A stretch of 47,129 nucleotides of DNA, taken from positions 1 to 47,129 of the forward strand of contig JAFYHC010000007.1 in assembly GCA_017539385.1 (NCBI GenBank), given 5' to 3'. Shown here in pieces: positions 1-7,953 of the stretch (within the stretch, counting starts at the first letter, position 1; every line of letters starts with the position of its first letter). Below the pieces are notes generated by a model, which ran no database searches, was not told where the DNA came from, and saw only the letters and a program-made list of their open reading frames with translations. The position numbers and the translations under genes are program-made. This stretch comes from Solobacterium sp. Lineage in GTDB: Bacteria > Bacillota_I > Bacilli_A > Erysipelotrichales > Erysipelotrichaceae.

Positions 1-188
1 GCCAAACACAATTAGAGTCAACGGCCGGCTTCAAACAGCGAAGCCCTATTAATCATTCTTAATGATATCACGCGCGCAGAATACTTCCAAAAAGATATGC
101 CAATAATTGATGTTTTAATACGCGCTTCTTTCATTCTTTGTGTATCTTTGAAACTGTAGTTAAGCAGTTATCAGTATTTTCTTCACAG

Positions 189-220
189 AAAAAGCGCCAA
201 CCTATTTTTTAGGTTGACGC
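189..220 (-). terminator. Intrinsic terminator of the HIRAN gene
   Basis: Read on the minus strand, an 11-base arm pairs with its partner around a five-base loop (arms 194-204 and 210-220, one mismatch) and is followed by five T residues (189-193). It lies 54 bases past the stop of the HIRAN gene. A second perfect hairpin (GACTGC/GCAGTC, 227-242) lies between them without a T tract. Positions 1-188 show no gene on either strand. Confidence 0.75.
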
Positions 221-273
221 CATTGAGACTGCATTCGCAGTCCCATACACAATAAGCCCCCCGGCCCACACGA

Positions 274-573
274 TCACTTCTTTTTCTTCTTTACGACACA
301 GAGAATCCCCCGGTCCGTAACAGCGATCACTTCTGCTTTTGCATGTTTGCCGATCCGGTCATACAGCCTTCCTGCACTGAGACTGTCCCCAATCACGGTA
401 TACACACTGTTTGCGACATACCCGATCTTTCCAAGTCCTTCGCATTCCACCCGGATCGCTTCTTTGTCATATACGTTCTCCGGTTCTTTATACAGATGTA
501 CTTTCATTCCCGGATGAATGAAATCTTTTCCCAGGTAATACCGTGTTCCTGTCAGTGTGAAATACTTCTTCAT
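274..573 (-). CDS. HIRAN-domain small protein
   Basis: This 99-aa protein is essentially a lone HIRAN domain. Visible family signs are an early GTRYY..G segment, a central L-Y-K-E-P-E-N-V-Y-D-K-E-A-I stretch (close to the usual 'REP.NPYD..AI' core) and a following K-I-G-Y-V-A motif; it ends in five lysines. HIRAN domains bind DNA ends or damaged DNA and are often fused to helicases or nucleases, but here nothing is fused, so the partner is unknown. The ATG at 573 is chosen because AAGGAG precedes it at good spacing. The frame stays open upstream and would add a hydrophobic stretch, but it has no in-frame start codon there. Same strand as, and downstream of, the MerR gene, but separated from it by a terminator. 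Confidence 0.7.
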   Translation of the reverse strand: MKKYFTLTGTRYYLGKDFIHPGMKVHLYKEPENVYDKEAIRVECEGLGKIGYVANSVYTVIGDSLSAGRLYDRIGKHAKAEVIAVTDRGILCVVKKKKK

Positions 574-686
574 GGCAGCTCTCCTTCTTTTCTTACAAGC
601 ATAGTCTAAAAGACTTCCAGTACAAAAAACTGCACAGCCAAAAATACCTGCAATTGTAAAAGTAACTGCAAAACTCCTGTCATCGC

Positions 687-713
687 AAAAGAAAAGAAGA
701 GGGCATCCTCTTC
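687..713 (-). terminator. Intrinsic terminator of the MerR gene
   Basis: On the minus strand GAAGAGG (713-707) pairs with CCTCTTC (702-696) around a 4-base loop. A T-rich tail (complement of 687-695) follows. It begins 15 bases after the MerR stop codon. Confidence 0.7.
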
Positions 714-727
714 CATCTGGTTTGTCA

Positions 728-1147
728 TTATTCTTGGTTCCTGCGTTTTTTGTACGGGTTCTTACTGTCAGGAAGGGTATGTTCAGCGATCTGCCTGTCC
801 CGCTCCGTGATATGACGGAGATACTGCAGCCGTTCCTCCGCATTCTTCAATTCCTCCTCCGCCTTGAGGGTATACTCCTTCAGAAGCTCATAACGCTCCC
901 ACAATGCCTGCGGATCCTGTGAAAAACACAGATCATGATAATGACGGATATCCTTCAGCGACAGACCAAGCTGCCGGAAATAGATCGTTCCTTTCAGCCA
1001 TTCCAGTGTTTCTTCATCAAACACACGATAATTAGACGAAGACCTCTGCATATTCGGAATCATGCCAATGTCGGTATAATACCGGATCGTCGGCTCCGAT
1101 ACCCCTAACAGGGCAGAAACTTCTTTGATCGTCATTGTTTTTCCCAT
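728..1147 (-). CDS. MerR-family transcriptional regulator
   Basis: A 139-aa MerR-type regulator. The N-terminal winged helix-turn-helix is clear (TIKEVSALLGVSEPTIRYYTD, then a wing ending Y-R-V-F-D), followed by the second HTH region (E-W-L-K...F-R-Q-L-G-L-S-L-K-D-I) and a long Glu/Lys/Arg-rich dimerisation helix (residues about 80-125). No effector-binding Cys cluster or C-terminal ligand domain is seen, so this is the short type. The ATG at 1147 has AGAGGTGATC upstream; an earlier ATG at 1165 lacks such a site. It is divergent from the MFS transporter, and the shared intergenic region has a MerR-type promoter facing that transporter, so it probably activates the transporter gene in response to an exported compound. 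The effector cannot be read from the sequence. Confidence 0.9.
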   Translation of the reverse strand: MGKTMTIKEVSALLGVSEPTIRYYTDIGMIPNMQRSSSNYRVFDEETLEWLKGTIYFRQLGLSLKDIRHYHDLCFSQDPQALWERYELLKEYTLKAEEELKNAEERLQYLRHITERDRQIAEHTLPDSKNPYKKRRNQE

Positions 1148-1186
1148 AATGATCACCTCTTGCATGAATTTTATTGAAATTTGGTA

Positions 1187-1217
1187 TTGCCTTCAAGTAA
1201 CTTGAATCTTTTATTCT
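1187..1217 (+). promoter_or_regulatory. MerR-type promoter with 19-bp spacer
   Basis: TTGCCT (1187-1192) and TATTCT (1212-1217) are separated by exactly 19 bases, the overlong spacer typical of MerR-activated promoters. The spacer carries a perfect palindrome, TTCAAGT-A-ACTTGAA (1192-1206), the likely operator. It drives the MFS gene 22 bases downstream. Confidence 0.7.
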
Positions 1218-1238
1218 ATGCACGGAGGAAAAAACGAT

Positions 1239-2384
1239 ATGAAAAAAGAGATTTGGACAAAAGATTACCTGTATGCAATTCTTGTACTTCTGTGCGTACA
1301 TACCGGACCTTACCTGCTGCTGTCCGTGATCACAGTATATGGAAAAATGCTGAGCGGCTCCGACACATTGGCAGGCATGATGGCTTCTGTGTTTGCATTA
1401 AGCGGATTATTTGCACGCATCCTCTCCGCGTGGCTGCTCGACCGCATGCCATTGAAGAAAGTACTGCTGATCTTCATGGGCGCAATGGCCGCCGCTTCTT
1501 TCCTCTATATCTTCACTTCCACCTATATCCAGGCATTCCTGCTGCGTGCATGCCAGGGACTTGCCTATGGGGTTGCCTGCACCGCCATGAGCACCTACAT
1601 CGTACAGTTGCTCGATCCGGCAAACCGCCTGGAAGGCATCGGCTACTCCTCATTAACTGCCAATCTCGCCAATGCATTCGGACCGGCTGCGGCATATGCA
1701 CTGCTTGGTGAACAGGTAGACCAGTTCCGGGTTCTCTTCATTGCTGTCTTCCTTTCCACCGCGGTATCCTTTGCCCTCATGCTTGGCATAAAGGAAAACA
1801 GCACAGCCGAAAAAACAGAAAAGAAACAGGAAGAAAAAGCAGGTCTCACCGCAATTCTTCTGCCATTTCTCATCTGGGCACTGCTCAGTTTCTCCATGAG
1901 CTCCGTATCTGCCTTCCTGGCACTGTCCTCTTTGGAAAAAGGCTTTGGCAGTATCGGCATGTACTTCACCATCAATGTGATCGGTCTTGTCCTCTCCCGT
2001 TTCACAATGAAACCGCTCATTGACCGCTTCTCAGAAAATGCAGTCATACTCGCCATGCTCGTCATCATCGGTGCCTCCCTTGCCGGCATCGGCGTATGCA
2101 CCAGCGTATGGCAGTTATATACAATATCTCTTCCATTCGGCTTTGCGAACGGCTGCCTTGCGCCGATCCTCAATACCAAGATGGTCAACCGTCTTCCCGA
2201 TACCCAAAGCGGCTCGGCCAATGCGGCATTCTTTGCTGCAGGGGATGCCGGCTTCATCATCGGACCGACCATCTGGGGAATGGTATCTGGCATGGCCGGC
2301 TATATCGCTGTCTTCCTTGCGGCTGCTGTAATCGCTCTTGCGGCAATGCTTTTGCAGATCAGAGATCACAAAGGAGAAAAATAG
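1239..2384 (+). CDS. MFS transporter (drug/solute exporter type)
   Basis: A 381-aa major facilitator superfamily protein with about twelve hydrophobic segments in two halves, separated by a charged loop rich in Glu and Lys (around residue 190-205). A motif-A-like loop (S-A-W-L-L-D-R-M-P-L-K-K) follows the second transmembrane segment, as is typical of the family. The ATG at 1239 is preceded by GGAGGA at 7-base spacing. It is under the MerR-type promoter, and a nitroreductase gene starts two bases after its stop, so the two are co-transcribed. The most economical reading is export of a toxic or redox-active compound, with the nitroreductase modifying it. The substrate is inference. Confidence 0.85.
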   Translation: MKKEIWTKDYLYAILVLLCVHTGPYLLLSVITVYGKMLSGSDTLAGMMASVFALSGLFARILSAWLLDRMPLKKVLLIFMGAMAAASFLYIFTSTYIQAFLLRACQGLAYGVACTAMSTYIVQLLDPANRLEGIGYSSLTANLANAFGPAAAYALLGEQVDQFRVLFIAVFLSTAVSFALMLGIKENSTAEKTEKKQEEKAGLTAILLPFLIWALLSFSMSSVSAFLALSSLEKGFGSIGMYFTINVIGLVLSRFTMKPLIDRFSENAVILAMLVIIGASLAGIGVCTSVWQLYTISLPFGFANGCLAPILNTKMVNRLPDTQSGSANAAFFAAGDAGFIIGPTIWGMVSGMAGYIAVFLAAAVIALAAMLLQIRDHKGEK

Positions 2385-2386
2385 GC

Positions 2387-2896
2387 ATGACACTCAAAGA
2401 CATAGCGGTCAGCCGCCGTTCCATCCGTCAGTTCACCGATGAACATATCCCGGACGAAACCATCCGGAAAATTCTGGAAATCGCTGCGTATGCGCCATCC
2501 TCCTGGGGCGGCCATCCAATGGAATACATCGTCATCCGCGACAGAACCACCATGCGCAAACTTGGCAGATGCAAAGCCATGGGTGCAGGACCGCTTGCCT
2601 ATGGCGATGCGGCCATCGTACCGATCATCAACGCAGACGGTCTGGAACTCTGGACAGAAGACGCAGCCGTCGCTTCCACCTACATCCTGCTGGCAGCGGA
2701 AGAATACGGCATCGGTGCCTGCTGGATCCACATGAAAGATCGCCGCGGTCATACCGGCACTGCCGAAGAAGACATTCGCGATCTTCTCGGCATACCATCC
2801 CATTATCGTATTCTCAATGCCGTCAGCCTTGGCATGAAAAAGACACAGCCCGCACCCCGCCGCCTCACTCCGGTCATCCGCAAAGAACACTATTGA
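2387..2896 (+). CDS. Nitroreductase-family protein
   Basis: A 169-aa FMN-dependent nitroreductase-type protein. The N-terminal motif S-R-R-S-I-R-Q-F (FMN phosphate binding) is intact, followed by a helix-rich core with A-P-S-S-W-G-G-H-P, the usual loop over the flavin, and a late G-I-G-A-C-W-I segment. At 169 residues it is at the short end of the family (about 170-220). The ATG at 2387 has AAGGAG at 2371-2376 and lies directly behind the MFS stop, giving probable translational coupling. Likely a cytoplasmic NAD(P)H-linked reductase of quinones or nitro-compounds; the true substrate is not visible. Confidence 0.85.
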   Translation: MTLKDIAVSRRSIRQFTDEHIPDETIRKILEIAAYAPSSWGGHPMEYIVIRDRTTMRKLGRCKAMGAGPLAYGDAAIVPIINADGLELWTEDAAVASTYILLAAEEYGIGACWIHMKDRRGHTGTAEEDIRDLLGIPSHYRILNAVSLGMKKTQPAPRRLTPVIRKEHY

Positions 2897-2904
2897 CGCA
2901 AATC

Positions 2905-2934
2905 TTTCTACGATGTCCAAATTCTCTGTATAAT
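2905..2934 (+). promoter_or_regulatory. Probable promoter of the aminopeptidase gene
   Basis: A consensus TATAAT (2929-2934) stands 26 bases before the GTG start. The best -35 at the right distance is weak (TTTCTA, 2905-2910, 18-base spacer). Confidence 0.45.
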
Positions 2935-2959
2935 AAAGACCGAAAGTTGAGGATATCCC

Positions 2960-4195
2960 GTGGTTACTAAAAACATGTATGAAAAGATCGCAGAACTTGC
3001 GGTCAGAAGAGGTGTCAATATCCAGAAAGGCCAGCCTCTGGTCCTTCGCGCCAGCATCCGTGACGCTGAATTCGCTCACATGGTCGTCCGCAAAGCCTAT
3101 GAAGCCGGCGCCAGCTCTGTCACCGTCAACTGGCAGGATGTCGAACTCACCAAAATGAATTATGAGTTCCAAAGCATCGAAACACTGACAGACATTCCGG
3201 ACTGGATGTACGACCGTACGAAAAACGAACACGATAAAGGCGCTGCTTATCTGGCTATCTCATCCGAAAAACCAGGCGGCCTGAAAGACGCAGATCCAAA
3301 GAAAGTAGCTGCTTTCCAGCAGGCATATTACCGCAAAGTCGCAGACCTGCAAGCATATACAATGAACAACATCGGCCAGTGGAGCATATTCGGCATTCCT
3401 TCCGTGGAATGGGCAAAAGTCGTCTTCCCGGATCTCCCGGAAGAGGAAGCATTTGAAAAACTGGGCGATGCCATCTTTGCGGTCACCCGCGTCACAGAAG
3501 ACAACGATCCTGTCAAAGAGTGGGAAGAACACGATGCCGAACTCATCCGCCACGCAAAGCAGCTCACCGACTACCAGTTCAAAGCCCTGCACTTCACCAG
3601 TGAACTTGGCACCGACGTCACCGTCGAACTGGTCAAAGACCACATCTGGATGGGCGGGGGATGCTACACACCAAAAGGCGTCTACTTCGATCCCAACATG
3701 CCTACGGAAGAAATCTTCTGCATGCCTCTGAAAACCGGCACCAACGGCATCGTCTACGCCTCCAAGCCATTAAGCTATCAGGGCAAAGTCATTGAAGACT
3801 TCTGGTTCCGCTTCGAAAACGGCAAAGTCGTCGACTTTGATGCAAAGAAAGAAAAAGATGCACTCCGCGCACTTGTGGAATTCGATGAAGGTTCCTGCTA
3901 CCTTGGTGAAGTTGCCCTTGTTCCATACGACTCCCCGATCTCCCAATCCGGCATTCTGTTCTTCAACACACTGTACGATGAAAACGCCGCATGCCACCTT
4001 GCACTTGGCCGTCCATATCCGGAAAACCTCAAAGGCGGCACGGAAATGACCCAGGAAGAACTGATCGCACATGGTGCCAATGCCTCCATGGAACATGAAG
4101 ACTTCATGTTTGGCACAAAAGAAATGAACATCGACGGCATCTGCGAAGACGGCACCGTCATCCCGGTATTCCGCCACGGCAACTTCGTCTTCTGA
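2960..4195 (+). CDS. M29-family aminopeptidase
   Basis: A 411-aa metallo-aminopeptidase of the M29 (AmpS/aminopeptidase T) family, the usual length. The dinuclear metal ligands of the family can be placed: E251 in P-T-E-E-I-F, E317 in G-E-V-A-L-V, H346 in A-A-C-H-L-A-L-G, and H379/D381 in M-E-H-E-D-F-M-F-G. It releases N-terminal amino acids from peptides in the cytoplasm. The GTG at 2960 is chosen because TGAGGA lies 8 bases before it; the next candidate is the ATG at 2975. It is monocistronic, with its own promoter and a strong terminator. Confidence 0.93.
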   Translation: MVTKNMYEKIAELAVRRGVNIQKGQPLVLRASIRDAEFAHMVVRKAYEAGASSVTVNWQDVELTKMNYEFQSIETLTDIPDWMYDRTKNEHDKGAAYLAISSEKPGGLKDADPKKVAAFQQAYYRKVADLQAYTMNNIGQWSIFGIPSVEWAKVVFPDLPEEEAFEKLGDAIFAVTRVTEDNDPVKEWEEHDAELIRHAKQLTDYQFKALHFTSELGTDVTVELVKDHIWMGGGCYTPKGVYFDPNMPTEEIFCMPLKTGTNGIVYASKPLSYQGKVIEDFWFRFENGKVVDFDAKKEKDALRALVEFDEGSCYLGEVALVPYDSPISQSGILFFNTLYDENAACHLALGRPYPENLKGGTEMTQEELIAHGANASMEHEDFMFGTKEMNIDGICEDGTVIPVFRHGNFVF

Positions 4196-4208
4196 TCCCA
4201 TGATTCTT

Positions 4209-4234
4209 ACCGGACTGTCCAGTCCGGTTTTTTC
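4209..4234 (+). terminator. Intrinsic terminator of the aminopeptidase gene
   Basis: Perfect 8-bp stem ACCGGACT / AGTCCGGT around GTCC, followed by TTTTTT. Confidence 0.9.
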
Positions 4235-4314
4235 TTTTCCATGACGCAGTCAGGTTATGCTGTATTTGTACGGACATGTGCTAGGATTAAAGTAAGCAAC
4301 AGGAGGATAGCATC

Positions 4315-5304
4315 ATGATCATACCGGCACAAGCCCACGCCGAAATCGATAAACTGTATCATAACCGCTACCACGTCGAACTCACCATCGGCATCCGCAA
4401 TGACCAGGGAACGGAAATCATTCACTTCGGTCCCAACCGCCAGATCGTGGAAGGGGAAGCACTCATCTATCCGGTCGGCTCCATCTGCAAACCTTTCACC
4501 GCCTCGCTTCTTGCAAAATATGTTTCCGAAGGAAAACTCGACCTGGACGCTCCAATCAATACGTACATTCCGGATCTTCCGGACCAGTACTATCCATCCC
4601 TGCGCAAACTGGCGACCCATACATCCGGCTACACCACCCAGCCCTATAATTTTCTGACAACGCTTCCGTTCTTAGTACGCATGAACCAGGAAGGCGGACT
4701 ATTCCACACCAACCCATTCCGCGGCTATCCCGATGAAGCAGAAATGCTCAAAATCATCCGCAATACCCACCTGAAAGACAAACCATACAAGTTTGTATAT
4801 TCCAATATTGGCATGAGCATCCTTGGCTATATCGTCGGAAACGTAAATGGCAAAGGCTACTGGGACGCCATGACCGACTACATTACAAATGACCTTGGCC
4901 TGAAACATACCTTCCTCGGTAACACCGATATGATCGGCTACGACAAAAAAGAAAACCCATGCCAGTGCTGGCAATGGGAAAAAGAAGATGTCATCGCTCC
5001 GGCCGGCGCATTAAATTCCACGATCGAAGACCTGCTTGACTTCGCTTCGATCCAGCTTGACGTTTCGCGCCCATATCTTGCCATGTGCCATGAGATCCAC
5101 GGACCCTGCGAAGGCAATTCCGACTCCGGTCTGGCTTGGCGTCTGGACCAGTCTCAGCCCATCTCCTGGCATACCGGCGCCGCCGGCCCCTACCATGCAT
5201 GGCTTGGCATAAACCGTGAAACCGGTACATCCGTTGCTGTAGGCATCAACTACGGCCTCGTCAATGTCGAAGAAATTGGCTTTGCCATTCTGCGCAATCT
5301 GTAA
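4315..5304 (+). CDS. Beta-lactamase-related serine hydrolase
   Basis: A 329-aa serine hydrolase of the beta-lactamase/penicillin-binding-protein fold (class C-like, 'Beta-lactamase' family). The three signature motifs are present in order: S56-I-C-K59 (nucleophile and general base), Y162-S-N164 and H286-T-G288. No signal peptide or membrane segment is seen, so it is probably cytoplasmic and more likely an esterase or peptidase than a resistance enzyme. GGAGG precedes the ATG. It sits alone between two terminators. Function beyond 'serine hydrolase' is unknown. Confidence 0.85.
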   Translation: MIIPAQAHAEIDKLYHNRYHVELTIGIRNDQGTEIIHFGPNRQIVEGEALIYPVGSICKPFTASLLAKYVSEGKLDLDAPINTYIPDLPDQYYPSLRKLATHTSGYTTQPYNFLTTLPFLVRMNQEGGLFHTNPFRGYPDEAEMLKIIRNTHLKDKPYKFVYSNIGMSILGYIVGNVNGKGYWDAMTDYITNDLGLKHTFLGNTDMIGYDKKENPCQCWQWEKEDVIAPAGALNSTIEDLLDFASIQLDVSRPYLAMCHEIHGPCEGNSDSGLAWRLDQSQPISWHTGAAGPYHAWLGINRETGTSVAVGINYGLVNVEEIGFAILRNL

Positions 5305-5314
5305 CAGATCATCT

Positions 5315-5342
5315 GCCCTGTAATCAACACAGGGCTTTTTTG
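5315..5342 (+). terminator. Intrinsic terminator
   Basis: 7-bp stem GCCCTGT / ACAGGGC with a 7-base loop followed by seven T residues, 10 bases after the serine hydrolase stop. Confidence 0.9.
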
Positions 5343-5377
5343 TTTCACAGCATGCGAAAAGACAGTTTCCATGCATA

Positions 5378-5386
5378 TGTTATACT
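5378..5386 (+). promoter_or_regulatory. Extended -10 promoter for the flavodoxin gene
   Basis: TGT-TATACT (extended -10, 5378-5386) lies 36 bases before the start codon. No convincing -35 is seen at the usual distance. Confidence 0.5.
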
Positions 5387-5422
5387 TTGGACAATAGAAA
5401 CCACATGATTCTGGAGGTACGC

Positions 5423-5872
5423 ATGAAAACACTGGTACTGTATTTCAGCGCAGAAGGAACAACCGCCGCTGCTGCAAAACAACTCGCCGCTATCAAACAG
5501 GCAGATCTCTTTGAAATCCGTCCTGCAGAAACATATTCCGCTGCAGATCTTCGCTATACCAACCCGCTGGCCCGCTGCAACCGTGAGTTCTTTGGCAAAA
5601 AAGATGTCCCGGCAGTCGGAAGAATCGAGAATTTCAGCTCGTATGATACGGTCATGCTCGGTTTTCCAATCTGGTATGGCGGAGCGCCTAATGTTGTCAG
5701 CACCTTTTGCAAAGCGTATGACTGGACCGGTAAAACCGTATACATCTTTGCTACAAGCGGCGGCAGTGCGATCGGCAAGACCGCAAAAAGACTGTCCACA
5801 TTTCTCCATGGTGCCGTCATAAAAGATGCCCGCGTAATTCATCAGGCTACGGAAATGGATGATTGGATGTAA
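5423..5872 (+). CDS. Flavodoxin-like protein
   Basis: A 149-aa flavodoxin-fold protein. The first strand and loop (LVLYFSAEGTTAAAA) match the FMN-phosphate loop, although the usual T-G-N-T is S-A-E-G-T-T here. Later loops include G-F-P-I-W-Y-G-G-A-P and F-A-T-S-G-G-S, typical of the 'flavodoxin_4' group that uses FMN as an electron carrier or in quinone reduction. The ATG at 5423 follows GGAGG (5413-5417). The next gene starts 1 base after its stop, so they are co-expressed. Cytoplasmic; partner unknown. Confidence 0.88.
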   Translation: MKTLVLYFSAEGTTAAAAKQLAAIKQADLFEIRPAETYSAADLRYTNPLARCNREFFGKKDVPAVGRIENFSSYDTVMLGFPIWYGGAPNVVSTFCKAYDWTGKTVYIFATSGGSAIGKTAKRLSTFLHGAVIKDARVIHQATEMDDWM

Positions 5873-5873
5873 T

Positions 5874-6452
5874 ATGCTGTATATCGTTCGCCATGGCCAG
5901 ACTGCCCGCAATAAAGCCAATGTTCTGCTGGGCAGGACCGATGTCCCGCTCAATGCCACCGGCAAAAAGCAGGCTCAGGAATTATCCGATTTGTTTCACA
6001 ATGCCGGCATTGTTTTCGATATTGTCTATAGCAGCCCTCTGATCCGCGCCAGAGAAACAGCGCAAATACTTGCTCCATATGCGGAGATGATCGCAGATGC
6101 CCGTCTGATCGAAATGGACTATGGACCATACGAAGGCGCAGACCTCCGGAATCCGCCCGCAGAACTAATGCATTTCTTTTATGATTTTGTTCATGTGCCT
6201 GCTCCGGACGGCATGGAACAGCTGTCTTCCGTAACTGCCCGTGTCGGCACATTGCTGGAAGAAATCCGCCATGAAGCAGAAACCAGGAATATATTGCTTG
6301 CGACCCATGCAATTGCCATGAAAGGTGCTTTGGAATACCTGACACCCGACAGCAATGGCCGTTATTGGTCCATGTATATCGGCAACTGCGATGTCTGGCA
6401 GTGCGAGGCGCACTCTGACGGTTACAGCCTTCCAATGCGCTTCCACTTGTAA
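5874..6452 (+). CDS. Histidine phosphatase (phosphoglycerate mutase-like)
   Basis: A 192-aa member of the histidine phosphatase superfamily. The catalytic R6-H7-G motif opens the protein (LYIVRHGQT), the second catalytic His is H145 in A-T-H-A, and the acid segment E-M-D-Y-G-P-Y-E-G is in the expected place. It dephosphorylates a small phosphate ester, but the branch (cobalamin phosphatase, broad acid phosphatase, mutase) cannot be fixed. The start at 5874 is chosen because the family begins directly with this strand; an in-frame ATG at 5859 inside the flavodoxin gene is possible. No cobalamin genes are nearby. Confidence 0.87.
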   Translation: MLYIVRHGQTARNKANVLLGRTDVPLNATGKKQAQELSDLFHNAGIVFDIVYSSPLIRARETAQILAPYAEMIADARLIEMDYGPYEGADLRNPPAELMHFFYDFVHVPAPDGMEQLSSVTARVGTLLEEIRHEAETRNILLATHAIAMKGALEYLTPDSNGRYWSMYIGNCDVWQCEAHSDGYSLPMRFHL

Positions 6453-6503
6453 CGCTGCTTTGTTTCGCCTTTCCGCAATGATCAAAATATCGAAAGAAGC
6501 CTG

Positions 6504-6541
6504 GCGCACGATGCCATCATGTGTGCGCTCATTGTTTTTTT
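6504..6541 (+). terminator. Probable terminator of the flavodoxin-phosphatase pair
   Basis: GCGCAC (6504-6509) and GTGCGC (6523-6528) form a stem with a 13-base loop. A run of seven T residues starts at 6535, six bases after the stem. Confidence 0.5.
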
Positions 6542-7093
6542 CGATTTTTATTTTATTTTGCGCGGGGGGATCTGAATTTCCCTGTTTATATATGGGTGAA
6601 GGGAGTTCAGATAGATGATTATGAAAGCTTACAGCAATCGTATTTCTTTACGAATGATTTACTGCCCGCCGCTCCGGCATGTTTTTGCACTTTGCACTCA
6701 CAAAGGCTTCCTGTTTCGCACCGGCATCTGTTCTGCAGCGAAAACCAAGCTGCTGAATGATACCGCTGCACCAGAATCAGAAGCCCTGGCATTTGATTTT
6801 CTGATAAAAAACCTCTGATAAAAAAATTAGTGACCGCTCCGGTCACGGTACCCTGGCCCGACGGGGATCCTATAAGCCTGGGGTATCTGGATACATTGGT
6901 ATCCTTGACCAGGAAGATTCATTTGAATCACGAAAAAGACAGATGCGTCGATTTTCTTCATCTCCGGCATATATTATTTCGTATTTTTCATCAAGTCCGA
7001 TAATACGCCGGAGCGTATATTACGGCTATATCTCTCAGTACAGCGGTCTGGTCTTTTCTTCCCTAAAACAGCAAAAGTTATAATTCTATTGCA
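6542..7093. other. Gene-poor region with a chain of hairpins
   Basis: No protein gene can be supported here. A 67-codon frame at 6615-6818 has a GGGAG nearby but no recognisable family and a Cys/His/Ser-rich composition unlike the neighbouring genes. Several strong hairpins follow: GTGACCG/CGGTCAC (6830-6846, 3-base loop); GGATAC/GTATCC (6889-6904) enclosed by CCTGG/CCAGG (6877-6913); GATTCA/TGAATC (6916-6929); and CTCCGGC/GCCGGAG (6962-7013) over a wide loop. None has a clear T tract, so this is more like a folded RNA or a decayed element than a terminator. It matches no RNA family I know. Confidence 0.35.
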
Positions 7094-7150
7094 TAACCGC
7101 TTCTTGTTAGGTTTATCTAACCGCAACTTGTTTGTTACAATAAAATAACA
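7094..7150 (+). promoter_or_regulatory. Promoter and operator region of the nickel/dehydratase operon
   Basis: An extended -10 (TGT-TACAAT, 7133-7141) precedes the first gene by 19 bases and has no good -35. Directly upstream is a 15-base direct repeat, TAACCGC-TT-CTTGTT (7094-7108) and TAACCGC-AA-CTTGTT (7118-7132), 24 bases apart, matching at 13 of 15 bases. An inverted repeat GTTAG/CTAAC (7106-7121) bridges the copies, and TGTTA/TAACA (7133-7150) surrounds the -10. This layout suggests a dedicated regulator. Confidence 0.55.
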
Positions 7151-7160
7151 GGAGCGAAAC

Positions 7161-7940
7161 ATGGAACATACAAAAATAATTGCTGTTTCCGGGAAAGGCG
7201 GCGTAGGGAAAACATCTGTTTCCGCGGCTTTTGTGCGTCTTCTCATCGAAGCCCATCCCGAAGCGCGCATACTGGCAATCGACGCTGATCCGGCGATTGG
7301 ATTATCGACTGCCCTTGGCGTGGAAGTAAAAGAAACTCTGGATGATATCCGCAAAACAATTATTACACGGGTCGAAAACGGCGCTCCCAAGGCAGCCATC
7401 GAGATGCTGAATGAAGCGCGTTTTCGCATCTTTGATACGATGGTCGAAAACCGCAGTTTTTCATTTCTGGCAATCGGCCGCCCCGAAGCGGCCGGCTGCT
7501 ACTGCAAGGTAAATGCCTACTTGAAGGAAGTCATTAATATGCTTTCCGGCGATTTCGACTATGTCGTCATCGATGGAGAAGCAGGTATCGAGCAGATTAA
7601 TCGGAGAGTCATGGAAAAGGTCACTCACCTGATCCTTGTCTCTGATCCTTCCCGGAAAGGTATACAGGTAATTCGAACAATTAAACAGGTCGCTGACGAA
7701 CTCGTCATGTACGAAGAATGCGGCGCCCTGCTCAATCGAGTTACAGATCCGGCTATGATCCAAACCGCACAGATCGAAGAGACCCTCCGCGAAAGCGGCA
7801 TCCCGCTGTTAACCGTAATCGGGGCTGATGACCAGCATGCTCACAACGACATCTGCGGCGACAGCGTATTTGCCCTTGACCGAAACTCTCCGATCATGCG
7901 CGGTGCAGAAGAAGTATTAAAAAAGATGCATCTAATCTAG
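7161..7940 (+). CDS. cooC: CooC-type nickel-insertion ATPase
   Basis: A 259-aa MinD/SIMIBI-class ATPase. The deviant Walker A is perfect (G11-K-G-G-V-G-K-T18), followed by A-I-D-A-D-P. The segment G-R-P-E-A-A-G-C113-Y-C115 carries the C-x-C pair that binds nickel in dimeric CooC proteins, which separates it from MinD, NifH and ParA. CooC uses ATP to help load nickel into carbon monoxide dehydrogenase. No CODH catalytic subunit is encoded in the window; instead the next genes are dehydratase-like Fe-S proteins and, further on, an acetyl-CoA-synthase-like protein and a CooT-like protein. It is first in the operon, with GGAG at good spacing. I infer that it matures a metal centre made by the downstream proteins. 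Confidence 0.85.
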   Translation: MEHTKIIAVSGKGGVGKTSVSAAFVRLLIEAHPEARILAIDADPAIGLSTALGVEVKETLDDIRKTIITRVENGAPKAAIEMLNEARFRIFDTMVENRSFSFLAIGRPEAAGCYCKVNAYLKEVINMLSGDFDYVVIDGEAGIEQINRRVMEKVTHLILVSDPSRKGIQVIRTIKQVADELVMYEECGALLNRVTDPAMIQTAQIEETLRESGIPLLTVIGADDQHAHNDICGDSVFALDRNSPIMRGAEEVLKKMHLI

Positions 7941-7953
7941 GAGGCGATTTAAG

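Noticed and set aside
574..690. In-frame hydrophobic extension upstream of the HIRAN gene, which would give it a membrane helix
   Set aside because: There is no in-frame ATG, GTG or TTG in that stretch, whereas the ATG at 573 has a strong ribosome binding site.
2893..2898. TTGACG as -35 for the aminopeptidase promoter
   Set aside because: It is 30 bases from the TATAAT and cannot form a normal promoter with it; it also overlaps the nitroreductase stop codon.
6615..6818. 67-codon frame with a GGGAG site upstream
   Set aside because: Composition is unlike the surrounding genes, no family is recognised, and overlapping frames are equally open; not listed as a gene.
7106..7150. Rex (NADH sensor) operator at the nickel/dehydratase operon
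   Set aside because: TTGTTA and TAAC elements occur, but the spacing differs from the known TTGTTAA-N4-TTAACAA site.
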